The position numbers and the translations under genes are program-made. This document shows positions 25,572 through 49,400 of a stretch of DNA of 64,000 bases, piece by piece; position 1 is the stretch's first letter, and each line of letters opens with the position of its first letter. Origin of the DNA: Corbicula japonica (Eukaryota; Mollusca; Bivalvia; Venerida; Cyrenidae); contig JAZAYU010000005.1 in assembly GCA_038501625.1 (NCBI GenBank), positions 13,665,484 through 13,729,483 on the forward strand, in the 5' to 3' direction. The notes beneath the pieces are model-generated. The model ran no database searches. It saw only the letters and a program-made list of their open reading frames with translations, and was not told the origin of the DNA.

Positions 25572-25690
25572 ATGCAGATTCTTGCATCTTAATGCAAACA
25601 AATTTGATATTTTTTCCACTTTTGACCCCACCTAATTTTGAGCTTGGGGTAATTTTGATTGACAAAAACCTTTAAAAAGTGATTTATTTT
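25572..25690. repeat. partial copy of MITE family L
   Basis: ATGCAGATTCTTGCATCTTA and a following GACCCCACCTAATTTTGAG repeat the left arm found at 26607. The right arm is not recognisable. Confidence 0.45.
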
Positions 25691-26119
25691 TGCAATAATG
25701 AGGATAAGTATTTAGGAAATTGCATTTTTAATATGAAGTTAGCACTTAATTAAGTCTTGCAAATTAATTTTAAGTAATACATGTGTAAGTATCACTTAAT
25801 ACAAGATATGACTTGTGAAGATCTGGTTTTGACCCATTGAAAATCTCATCAGGGGTCAAATGACACCTGGTTTTCAAAAGCAACTGCTTGATCAGAAAGT
25901 ACATGTATCTAAAAGATCTAAACATGAACAGACTTCACTGACCAGCCTCCGCTGATATTCAAGTTGATATGGTCTAACCTTGTCAAACAAGGAATAAAAG
26001 TTGTATCCATGTAGGCCCCTTTATACTTATGCATAATAATTTATGTCTACTAAGATGGAAAAATTAGACATAAAACATGGAATACTTGTGTTTTGCACAG
26101 AAAATTCATTTCTAACTTT

Positions 26120-26372
26120 AACCCTTAACTCCAATTAATATGAACCTTAAGTTTATGGCATGGGCAGTGTAGAATTAGATCACCCTGCATCTCTGTGCTG
26201 TTTGATCAGGATCTGCACTGTTCAATTTAAGATTAATAAAATTAAGGTTATTTCTAAACAAGATGTGACCAGTGTAGGTCCTGATCAGATGACACAAATA
26301 TTTAGTCTGATCCGGATCTACACTAGATGCACATGTGATAAAGGCATATACATTGTATATGGCAGAAAGGGG
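26120..26372. repeat. divergent family E MITE
   Basis: Keeps GTTTGATCAGGATCTGCACTG and CTGATCCGGATCTACACTAG. The ends are eroded. Confidence 0.5.
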
Positions 26373-26606
26373 CTGTATATCAATCAGTATTTGTTATGCC
26401 CATTAGAATGAACAATCTTTCTTAATGAATATTATCATCTTCAACTAAAATCTATTTCAGAAATTACTCTACTTCATAAAGCTATTTCAGTTACTAACTA
26501 AGTCAATGCGATAATATATTGCTAGTCAGAAATATTAACACTTTATATGCCATATTAATTTAACTAAATAAAAAATTTATAAGAAGATATAATTCAGGGA
26601 CATTAG

Positions 26607-26957
26607 ATGCAGATTCTTGCATTTTGATGCAAGCATATTTTTTTTTTCAAATTTAACACCCCCACCATTTTGAGTTTGGGGTCATTTTGATGTTGGAGAA
26701 TTTAAATAAGTGGTCAATTTTTGCAATAATAGTGATTAATATTGTGCACATGTCTATTGCATTTTAACCCTTTACTTTTGGCTGATTGTGAATCCACTAA
26801 AATGAGGTGGAAATGACTTTTCAGATTTAGCACATAGAGTAACCATGGATAAGAAATATATTTTATTTTAAATATGTTTTTTCCCAAGCTCAGAATATGA
26901 TGGGGTCAAATGTGGGAAAAAACTTATTTGCTTACGTCAAAATGCAAGAATCTGCAT
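26607..26957. mobile_element. MITE with long inverted arms (family L)
   Basis: Left arm ATGCAGATTCTTGCATTTTG is mirrored by the right arm ending CAAAATGCAAGAATCTGCAT. The match extends about 75 bp inward through a CCCC...GAGTTTGGGG block. No TSD can be fixed. Confidence 0.6.
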
Positions 26958-27416
26958 ACAGATCTATTGATAATTGAAACGCCTGAGGTGGGAAATCAAG
27001 TCAGTGGTTAATTTGCAAGTTTATTCTACACCGATATAAATTTGTCTTAAAAAAGTGAGATTGTCTTTTTGGATACCTTGGGAAAACTAGGTAATTTTAA
27101 CATTAAAAATACTGGTTTCCCTAGGCTATGTGGTAGATAAATCAAATAAATTTCAACAATTTTGAGCAACAAAAGCTTTTCCAAGGACCAAAATAGAAGG
27201 TGCTGCATTATTTGAGTTCATATCTGGGACCTACTCAATATATCTGGGCGGTCTTAAAGCTTGGCCGTTTGTCTCTGACTGCAGGCCTTATAGTCTGCAT
27301 GTCCCATCTGTTTAGTTCATTAATCTGGGCCAAATCACCCGGCCATATTGTCTGCATATGTTTGAAGCTTACTAAGCTAATTTCAGCTATTCTTACAAAC
27401 AAATAAAACTATTTAC

Positions 27417-27560
27417 CTTGTAAAGACCTGTAAATCTGGATGGTGTAATTGCCGGTGTGATACGGAACTTTGTTTTCCAAAGTGCTTGAACATGTTGAAG
27501 TGTCTATCTTTACATCCTCACCAGAAAATGTAAACAATATTCAGATGTGTGTTCATGCAG
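27417..27560 (-). other. possible unassigned exon
   Basis: On the - strand an ATG at 27493 opens a frame (MFKHFGKQSSVSHRQ...) up to a plausible donor, ACAAG then GTAAAT, at 27416. A second frame (...TLENKVPYHTGNYTIQIY) is also open to the same donor and looks equally protein-like. I recognise neither and cannot find a partner exon. Confidence 0.15.
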
Positions 27561-28935
27561 CTGGTTGATACAAATCATCAAATGCAAAATATGCCAAACA
27601 TTTAAAGTAAAGTTGATTGCACATTTATGCATACAATGACTGCTTCGTGCAATTTTTGGAATACAGTTGAAACAGTTTCAAAACTCTTCCTGACCTTTCG
27701 GAAATTACACAGTGTCTGTAATAAATATTTGTCGATGTTTGTGTTTAAATTTTGTAATCCTTCCAGGATTTCGCGGAGTCATGTTAATTCCACTTCCGAA
27801 AAAAACACATTTGGCATCATTCTCATGATTTTCACAATTAAAATTCGCACAAAACATTAGCTAGACAGCCCATAGAGCGCTCTATTTGTTGAAACAAAAT
27901 CTTCGAAAATGTTTAATGTTTTAGGTAAACACAATTGAGGGGAGATCACTGGAGGTGTGTGTAGTTTGGGCTAAACCCCATACGTGTTACGTAACAAAAC
28001 GTAAAACTGTCGACACGTTATATATTTTGAATAAATCAAAAATACATCCCTCAAAATACTGAAACACTTCAACATTTTTGCAATGCGTCTGCGTTCAGAA
28101 TATGCGTTCAGAATATTGCCATTTGACGGTGCATAGAATCACCGAAAACAACCAAATAACCGAAAAGACCGAAAAAGGGACCGAATATGATTAAAAATTG
28201 AATTTAAACATAAATGCTATTTATTTTAAAAGTGTTATTGGGTACAAAAATAATGTTTTTGGGTACACTTTTCTGTCTTTTTCGGTGTTTTCGGTTATGT
28301 TGGTCTTAGTCGGTGTTTTGGGGTAGTTTTCGGTAAATCTATTCACCCGCCATATTACGTCATTTTGATTGTATTACACATACGCAGTTTATTTGATTAT
28401 ATATATCGATATTATCAGTACGCCTTCGTTGCTTTCATTGAGTAAGAGTTTTACTGATTATTCTTTAAAAGCAATCAATTTAAATGATCGTTAACAACTG
28501 ATTTTCTATGATTGCTTTTGGAACTCTTTTCTGACGTCTACCAGAAGCTGTACTTCGACTTTTTCATTTGAGCGCACCTGCTGAAAGGTCTGTGATTTCG
28601 AATTGCGGTTTCTTTAGCCTGCGGCTATATAGCCGCCGGCTAAAAATGAATGAAGCAACAATAATAAATTGATTAAAGTATTTTATTTGTAGTATGAAAT
28701 CACATCACTATAGAAATTGTTTAATAATCATTGTAAGAGATCTAAACGATTTTCAAGACTCAGTTTATAAAAATAAAAGAAAAAAACTTGGGAGGACTTC
28801 TTTTAAATAATACATATTGCATTTCTGCATTCCTTTGTCAGCAACCCTCTCTCAAAGCTTAAAAAAACCAACATTTTCTTACAACTGAAACCCATATTAT
28901 TCTGTTATCAGTTTTAAGCTCTATCTTGAACCTGA

Positions 28936-29070
28936 GCCCAAGATCATAAAACTAAATTTGTAGACCAGTCTCAAATCTCAAAGAATCTGATTTAACCAGT
29001 TGCCATTTCAGCCAATCAGATGCTTGAGATCTAAGACTGGTCTGGAAATTAAGTTTTACGACCTTGGGCC
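28936..29070. repeat. palindromic MITE (family G), divergent
   Basis: Both arms are present, but the left arm has a deletion around the GATTGGCTGA segment. Confidence 0.7.
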
Positions 29071-29147
29071 CAGGTTTTTTTCCTCAAGGACTAAGTAAGA
29101 GAGAGGGAAACTGCTCCAAATAGACCAGTGCCACTGATATTATTTAA

Positions 29148-29382
29148 CCATTTCCTCCATATATATGCATTTTTAATCATGTGCGATGAGTGTAGATAAA
29201 GATCAGCCGGAACATCCGTGCCGTCTAATCAGGATCTGCACTGGTCGCATTTTGGTCAGAAATAACCTAATGAATCAAAAAGCGAACAGTACAGATCCTG
29301 ATCTGACAGCACGAATGTGCTGGCTGATCTGGATCTACACTGTTCGTCAAGGCAATAGAGGTGTGTCTATGGAGGAAAAGGT
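29148..29382. mobile_element. family E MITE
   Basis: TTAA then CCATTTCCTCCATAT on the left; CTATGGAGGAAAAGG on the right with an eroded flank. Confidence 0.7.
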
Positions 29383-29518
29383 ACAACTTATATAGCTCTC
29401 AAATTATTAAGAGAATAAGCTATTTTGTCTAACCCTTTAAATGTGAAAATTTGTAGTCAATATAACAATAACATATTCCAATAGTTTTTCAACAGTTCTT
29501 CAAATGCAAGCATTGACC

Positions 29519-29528
29519 TTTATTTATT
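29519..29528 (-). terminator. candidate OSGEP polyadenylation signals
   Basis: Two overlapping AATAAA hexamers on the - strand about 300 bases past the OSGEP stop codon. If they are used, the MITE at 29547-29719 would be transcribed within the 3' UTR. Confidence 0.3.
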
Positions 29529-29546
29529 ATCAAATATATTTAAATA

Positions 29547-29719
29547 CAGTAACAACCCTCAATAAGACCCCCTGAAATTAAGACCACCCCAGTATCCAGA
29601 CACTTCACTGCCTCAATTCACAGATCAGCACTATATTCCACCCCGAAATAAAAACCACCCCACTGATAGAACTACTTTTTCCCAATCCCAATGGTGGAAG
29701 TAATAGTGGGGTTTCACTG
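29547..29719. mobile_element. mariner-type MITE (family I)
   Basis: Starts CAGTAACAACCC and ends GGGGTTTCACTG, flanked by TA on both sides (29545-29546 and 29720-29721). The interior has repeated AATTAAGACCACCCC motifs; 173 bp in all. Confidence 0.7.
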
Positions 29720-29828
29720 TATAAGCAGACAGATCTGGTAACAGACGGGTGTCTCTTAATGTGCCTGTTGACATTATTGGGCAATATCAAGTTGTCTTGC
29801 ATTAGATACAGCAGTTCTTTATATTGCC

Positions 29829-41783
<11,955 letters not shown>

Positions 41784-41849
41784 GTCTAAAGTAGTATTCT
41801 GTCATTACATCATTACTGTACAAAGAAATATAACATTTCAAGTTATTAA

Positions 41850-42004
41850 CCCATCACACCATAGGATTTGGCTATTATACATGGTTTAACAGTGTCAATA
41901 TAGATCAGCTAGCACATCCATGCCCTCTGATTAGGATCTACACTGTTTGCTTCTTGGTCAGATATAACCTAATGAATCTAAAACCGAACAGAAGTTCCCA
42001 TTCT
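41850..42004. repeat. partial family E MITE
   Basis: Left half only: AACCCATCACACCATAGGA to GAATCTAAAACCGAACAG. It runs directly into the next copy. Confidence 0.5.
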
Positions 42005-42008
42005 TTAA

Positions 42009-42224
42009 CCCTTTATAATATGCATTTTAACGCATGTGTGACCAGTGTAGATCCAGATCAGCCGGCACATCCGTGCCGTCTGATCAGGATCTGCACTGGT
42101 CACATTTTGGTCAGAAATTACCTTTATCAAAAAGCGTACAGTTTAGATCCGGATCAGATGTGCCGGCTGATCTGAATCTACACTGTTCGCCCACGCAATA
42201 AAGATGTATCTATGGAGGAAAGGG
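42009..42224. mobile_element. family E MITE
   Basis: TTAA-flanked; CCCTTTATAATATGC and CTATGGAGGAAAGGG. It lies a little over 200 bp upstream of the OSGEP start codon, so it falls in the promoter region. Confidence 0.8.
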
Positions 42225-42879
42225 TTAAAAAGTAGAGCTAAAAACAATTTCAAAGTTGTTGGTTACAGATTTCTATGTTTTAAAAGACACTGAAAATCCT
42301 ATGTGACACAGATTTCTGTCATCAACAGACACTGAACATCAATTTAAAAGAAAACTGTTTCATTCATAATTTGATATCCATTGTCAGTGACACTGAAAAA
42401 TCAAATTCAGATTTTGATGTTTTATTTCAATTGACAACTAATATCTGCTTGACTGAAATCAGCTCAGAGGCAACATCCTCACCAAAATAAGCTCTAAAGC
42501 ACGACAATTCCTTCCACAATAAAGTCTATTATAAGATAAATACAGAGGCTATGTGGACCACAAATATGTAAGCATGTGTTGCTAAGTTGGGGCAGCACCA
42601 ACCATGTAAGCAAAGGGTCAAGGGACCAAGTCATACATATTTCTCTCCCTGTAACAACAGCTTTTTTCAACACTTGGTAATATTAGCAAACCTAAATTTA
42701 TATGGAAACATAAGATGAATTCTAGTTGCCACTTATCAACAAAGCATCCTAGTGTATTAACAAATGTTTATTCTATGAACTCTTTACAACATGGAGCTGA
42801 TATCACCTAGGTGACCAGTGTAGATCTAGATCAGCCTGCACATATATGCAGATAAGGGGTCTACACTGTTCTTCTTGGT

Positions 42880-43173
42880 CAAAAATAAACATATTTACTT
42901 GAAGGATTATAATAGTAGACTACTGTTATAACATAGATTCGAAGGATTAGAAAAAAAAGTTATGTGCCGATTCCCTATGGGATAATCCTGCTCTAAATCC
43001 CCTGTAAAACCCATTAACGCTACTTCATGGATATGGCTTTCATCCCATAAACGGCCAGTTTAGATTAAATCAGCCTGCACATTTAAGCCCCATATATAAA
43101 AGTTAATATGTTTATGTTATAATAGTAGACTACTATTATAACATAGATTCAAAGGATTAGAAAAAAAAAGTTA
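42880..43173. repeat. local duplication containing ATAATAGTAGACTACT
   Basis: A ~75-bp block with GATTATAATAGTAGACTACT, AACATAGATTC and an A-run occurs at about 42900 and again at about 43115. The second copy is interrupted by the element at 43174. Confidence 0.6.
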
Positions 43174-45190
43174 CAGGTGTGTGGGCTAAGTCTGCGCATT
43201 GCCCAACTCTGCGCATCTGCTTTGCATATTAACAAAATCACTGATGTCATAAGCATAGCCTGCTAGTCTGGATTTGTGTCAAGAAACAAGGCAACTTTTG
43301 CAACATCTGATGAGTTAATTTTTCTAGAACTATCTGGTATGCAAATTTCGGGTGTCGGACATTTCAACCCCTCGACATTTCAACCCTTTCTTTAAAACGA
43401 AGACTTTTCAACCCCTCGACATTTCAACCCCTCAAATGAAGTCTTTTCATCCCATATCCCATTGGACATTTCAACCCCTCAAATGAAGTCTTTTCAACCC
43501 CTCTTTTCATATGTCAACCATAAACTTTGAAGACATTTCAACCCCTTTTATTAAAGACATGTCAACCCCTCTGGTTAAAATAAACAAAACAAAGGCATTT
43601 CAACTCCTACTGATTTGTATTACATACAACATGACGCTCAACGATCACAACAAGCTAACATGTCTGCGGTTTTGAACCATTCCAAATGTAAAGCATTTAT
43701 TAATCACTGACATTTTTAAATGTATTTGGATGCAAATGTTTATTTTTTATGACGCTTTGTTTCCTATAATTTATTTGTCTTCATCATTAGAATTTAGACC
43801 AAATATACGTTTTAAATGTATCTTAAATGGAATCACATATACAAATATTTATTCTTCATTGGTACATGGGTCCAGAAATAATTTTTTTTAAAACAGTGAT
43901 GAATTCGAAAAAAAAGGAAAGTCTTTCAAAGAATTGTTCAAGTTAAAGTTCTATGTGCGGTTGGACTGAGTGGATTGTGATAGAGAAATAATTATTGAAA
44001 ATAATTATGTTATAAAAGCATAAAATTGTTGTGACTCCGTAATTGTTATTGTTGAGTGTATTATCATAAAAGAACAAATGATCAAAAAGCGATACTGAAA
44101 GGTGTGAAAATTTGATAACTGTGTTTTTAATAATTATTTAACTATGATTGTCGGTTTGATCACGCAAGAGGCTAAACTGGTAACAATTCACACCCAGCTA
44201 GTGGGAGAGGGTGTCGGAAGGAACAGAAGAGATATGTAACGAGATGGACAAATATATTATAGAGACTTATGGGATGAGTATGATGATAATAAAATTTTGT
44301 GCGAGGAATTTATGAAGAAGATCGGCGACATAATGGGGTAGAATGTGTAGAAATTCTGCAAGAAATGGCAAGAAAGTACCACTGAGTCTAATGTGTGTAT
44401 TATTCACACATATTGTTATGTATATTTGTGAACATTAGATATATTATTTGTTTGTGTACATACTCGATTATTAATCAGTTTACTTACCTGTTTTGTTGTT
44501 GTATAATTATTGTAATGTAATATTGTAATACGTATATAATAAATTTCAAATTTTCATGTTCTATTGATTTATTAATAGTTAAGACAGAGGGGTTGAAATG
44601 TCTTTATTTTTAGGGGTTGAAATGTCTTCGTTATTTTGAGGGGTTGAATTGTCTTACATATTTTGGGGGTTCAAATACCAGAGGGGTTGAAAAGTCTTGG
44701 ATTTTACAAATTACATAGGGGTTGAAATGTCGAGGGGTTGAAATGTCTCGCTCCCCAAATTTCTATGCTCTTAAATATGAAAAATCATCAAATGAATAAG
44801 ATATATGACCCTCCTCACGCTAACTTCCCAATTTTGACAGTTCTGATCTAAAAAAAAATTTGTTATTTGAACTGACCTTTCACTTTATGTTCTTTTCAAA
44901 AGTTTGCATCTTGGAAGAGTGGTAAATTTTAATATAAGCAGAAAATTGACGGTCGAAATAGGCATGCGCAGAGTTTGGCAACAATTTTCACATCATGTAA
45001 ACATGTGTGTCATTTCAGTATGACATCATTTTAAATCTTCTTACACAAATTCATGCAGATACGAGACAACCAACCAGTTCCTGAATGGATACACTTTCTA
45101 TCTGTTAGGAACCCGTCTTTAACTATTAAAGGTGTTATACACCAGTATTAAGCATTTATGATATGTGCGCAGAGTTGCCTCACACCACTG
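43174..45190. mobile_element. Tc1/mariner-like element, host of a nested insertion
   Basis: Left end CAGGTGTGTGGGCTAAG then TCTGCGCA; right end inverted CAGTGGTGTGAGGCAAC then TCTGCGCA. It is flanked by TA on both sides. The undisturbed duplicate near 42960 shows the empty site, GTTATGTGCCGATTCC, proving that only TA was duplicated. Without the nested element the body is about 600 bp and non-coding. CTCTGCGCA motifs recur subterminally. Confidence 0.75.
43350..44755. mobile_element. nested DNA transposon with 8-bp TSD (Merlin-like?)
   Basis: Ends GGGTGTCGGACATTTCAACC and inverted GGGAGCGAGACATTTCAACC. The 8-bp direct repeat CAAATTTC lies at 43342-43349 and 44756-44763. Both subterminal regions are arrays of GACATTTCAACCCCTC. 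GGG ends with an 8-bp duplication suggest Merlin; hAT is the alternative. No ORF of note in 1406 bp. Confidence 0.75.
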
Positions 45191-45413
45191 TATGTGCCGA
45201 TTCCCTGTGGATATGCCATGCATAAAGTCCAAATAAGAACTTTGAAAGAACTTAGTATTTGACTATCTAAACAAAAAGCAAAATAATATGTTTAGCCAGC
45301 GTAGACCCTGAAATAAAAATAGTTATTGTAGGGGAAGGGGTGTGGTCAGCATATACAAACAGGGCCATTCTCCAAAGCCCCTTGCCTTTATTTACATGCA
45401 AATCTCTACAAAT

Positions 45414-45913
45414 CAGGTCTAGGAAACGGCTGTTTTTACGGACTGTCTGTAAATTTACAGACTGTCAGTTTATTTATAGATAAATGTGTCCGTAAATTTA
45501 TGGACAAGGGTTGATACAAAAGTTAACACATTTTAGAAATTTACAAACCTAAAGCATTTTTGTTAATTCTGATAGCAAAGAGCATGACATAGGGCATAAA
45601 CAAAAAGAACAGAAGTTTGTTTACACTGCTATTTCTTCTCCAACATGGTCACCAATGATTTAACAACATTTCACACGATCATCTGAACAAAGTAATGATC
45701 TTTTAAAAAAGTTATGTTGATGTACAATATTAAATACTAATTTATTTGTAGATTTTCATTCATTTTTATCCCAATGTGGTGTAGAACCAAGATTTAAACT
45801 TTAGTCAACTTTTGTAACCTCCCTTGTCCATAAATTTACAGACACATTTATCTATAAATAAACAGTCTATAAATTTACAGACAGTCCGTAAAAACAGCCG
45901 TTTCCTAGACCTG
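45414..45913. mobile_element. 500-bp element with ~100-bp inverted ends
   Basis: CAGGTCTAGGAAACGGCTG opens it and is mirrored at the end. The arms continue through TTTACGGACTGTCTGTAAAT and a CTATAAATAAAC stretch. A 5-bp direct repeat CAAAT flanks both sides (45409-45413 and 45914-45918). No coding capacity. I cannot assign the superfamily. Confidence 0.7.
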
Positions 45914-46406
45914 CAAATGACGCATAGTGCTGTTCACAAAAAATGGATTCAGAGATGAAACAGGTTGATGTCAATGCTTTAAGATTAAAACAATCTCTTT
46001 AAACATGAAGTTTCTAGCAATAACATTTTAAACAGTGAGAACATTTCATATCAGCAACAAATTTTATTTAACGGGTTATTTTTTACCCTGCACGAAATGT
46101 GTGTGGTAGTTGGTTGCACGAAAATTAAATTTCACGACGACACCGTTTCCGTTGGGAAAATCCCGAAAATAAAGAAATTTACTTTTGTTATTTTTAGCAT
46201 GTTTCGTAATGATTTCAGGGAATTTCGTTATTCCCTCTGAATATAAACATTACATATATTTAATTTTAAATCTTAGCTAACTAGAGCATCTACTTATTTA
46301 AATCGCAACGAAACCAAATGCCAGTTTCGAGTTTCAGTATCACCAGTTAGAGTTTAGTTTGGGATTTAATCTTTTAATGAATACATTTGTACCCTATTTC
46401 ACAAAC

Positions 46407-49400
46407 ATGGCAGTTGCAGCTTCAAAGTATGTTCAGAAATACAGCAAAAGTCCAAAGGTTGCATCAAAAGACGAGTTCTTTGTCGGCACAACTAATATCA
46501 TATCTGTTACACAGTACAAAGAGAAAATAGAGAAAATGTACGACATCAAGATTCTATTAGAGGAAACGAAGAGTGACGAGGGCCAATGGTTGATTTTAGA
46601 GGGAGAATCGGTAGACAGAAGGAACGCTAAGGTACTAAAAGTGGCCAAAACATTCTTCATAGGGTTTCAGAACTATTTGTTTCCTCTTTCATAATCATAA
46701 AGTCCTTATTTTCTGAACAGTCGTTCACTAAATATAATTGAGAAGCACTTATCATCACATAATAACATAGATTTTCTTATAGTCTTGGTAATACATTAGT
46801 AATTGGTATGGGGTGTTTGTAGTTGTACTTTATGACTAATTCCTGGTTACTTCTACCATTTTAGTGGATTGTGTACTACAAGAAAAATGCAGAAGACCTT
46901 TAACATCTCAAACCTAGGAATGGGTCAATAAATAGAAAATATACTTCACTGAATCATGATTTTAAGAAAACTTCAAATTAATTATGATTACAATTACTTA
47001 GTATTTTCACATGTAATTAGTTTGTTAATGTATTATTACTTTGCCTCATGCATGTAATTAATGACATTTAAATTATTTTTTTGTCAGCTGAGTATTATGA
47101 AAAGGGGAAATTGATTTAATAATAAGGGTTAACCCATTCTTCCGTAGAAACACCTTTATTGCATGGGCGAACAGTTTAGATCCAGCTCAGCCAGCACATC
47201 TGTGCCGTCTGGTCAATATCTAAAAAAAATATTTATTCACTGTTTTACAAATTTGTTAAAACGTCTGGCATGGCAGACTTACTTACAGGATAAAAAGAAT
47301 TCTAGTTGGATCATTATAATCACATAATTTTTGTAATACATCAGGATTTTCATATTCATGTGTTTCATTTTTGTAGAGAATATCTCATTTATGTACACAA
47401 TCAACAAATCAGTGCTCAAGATTATAAAACTGAGCATGGAAACCAGTCTCAAATCTCAAGCATCTGATTGGCTGAAATGGCGACTGGTTGCCATTTCAGC
47501 CAATTTTATGCTTGAGATTTGAGACTGGTTTCCAAACTGGTTTTATAACCTTCAACCCAGAAATCAATATGGTCCACAAAGAGGCAAGACTTGGCGTGAG
47601 GGCAACAACATCTGAACTTTGAATGTTAATGCACTAATTACTAATATCAGCCTCTGATTGCTTTTGTTTCAGAACTACATCAATGCAATCTGCAACCCAG
47701 CGGAGAGAAAACAGGTCCAGTTTCCAACGTCATCTTGTTCAGAGTTAACTGACCCTGCTACTCTTGAACACATTGAAAAACAAACCAATGCTTTTATTAG
47801 ACCGCTGAAGAAAATAGCACAGTTTGAAATATCAGGCACAGAGTTAGCTGTGACGTTAGCTTTTTCACAGATTGAAGAGTTAGCTGGCTCGGCTGTGGAA
47901 GGAGAAGAGCAGTTCGATGACTGCGAAGATACGGATGATGGACAGAGTGATGGGATTATAAAAATATCACCGGCTACTCATAACGGTTCATCTAGGTTAA
48001 ACTCAATTTTAGAACGTGCATTGTCAGCGAACAGTGATGGTATCTGTTCGGTAGAAGACTACCGCCATACTAGACCATCTGTACAAAGAGTTCTTGTAAG
48101 TTGTCTTCAAAATGAAGACGATATTGATGATGATATGTTATTTGATGATGGAAAAGTGGCCGATCCATCTCCTAACGGTTCAAATCTGATGATGTACTTC
48201 GAAAACAGTGGAGATGATAAACCTCATTCTTCAATAGAAGTTGACGGTGAAACTCAAATTGTTACAAAGGAGCAGACATCTCCTGGTGTTGGTGCATTTA
48301 CAGATAAATTAACTGAACTATCTATTGGCAAGTCAAAAGAGCCTTCTTCTTTGCTGACAAAGCAGCAAGAGTATTTACGCAATTTTGGTTTGACTGTTGG
48401 TTTTAAAGAAAAGGATGTAGACACTGCTATTAATTTTGTGAATGAGAAGACACGGCCTTCTGATTTTCTGGACCTACTGAATAATTTGCCAAAAGATGAT
48501 GATAATGATGCTAGTGAACACCATGAAAGTACTGCTAACATTAGCAGAGACAGTGGTGATGATGTTGTCATTCTTTCAACAGAAACCGTTGATTTAGTTA
48601 GTGGTGAAACAACAGTTGTTCATGAAACAAATAACAACATTAATGTTCCAGGTAAAACTGATGCAACAAATAGACTGAATCAAGCATCAAATGGTAGTTT
48701 ACCTGATTGGTATAAAGAACGGTTATTACAAGATTTTATGTCCGAGGATGAAAATTGTTCAGTGGAAGAACTGAAGAAAAGGAATGCGGAAAGGCAGAGA
48801 TTGTTGAGAGAGAATTTTGAAAAGCAGCAAAATCAACCAGATGGTCAAACGAAGGGTAAATCTAAAAATAGAAATAAAAACAGAAATAAGAAGAAGAAGA
48901 AGCAACAAAACCAGCAGCAGCAGCAGAGTGAAGCAGATAATGTAGATAACTCGGAAAAGCGTGAAAAACAATTCCGAATAGATGTGGGTGAAAATGAGAG
49001 CAGGACATACTCAAGTGATGGGGAACAGACTTGTGTTTTAAGGGTTTGGTCTGCTGATCAAGATCTCAGTAACGCTGGTTCGGGGCCTAATAAGGCTTGT
49101 GCAGGGCCATCTGGTGCAGAAGTTGTACAGACCACACCAAAACGTAAAAACTGCAATGGAAGAAATAATAATCAGCAACAAATACCGCCGCTTCTTCCTG
49201 GTTTGGGAAATTTCAATCAACAGCAGAATTTTAGCAATGGTGCTGGTCCAGCAGGAAATCAGTGGTCTCAGGTCAAAGGTCAAAATGAGCCTCAAGGTCG
49301 AGGCCAAGGTTATGGACAGTATGTAGGACCCATAGGTCGTGGTTTTCATGTGAAACCTACACAGGTGGTGACACCCTCACCTGTGAATTTGGCTCAGGGA

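Noticed and set aside
42006..42175. Short ORFs in family E repeats (for example [22 protein letters not shown] peptides, also at 29186 and 32073)
   Set aside because: The same peptide-like strings appear wherever the MITE occurs, in varying frames; they are repeat translations.
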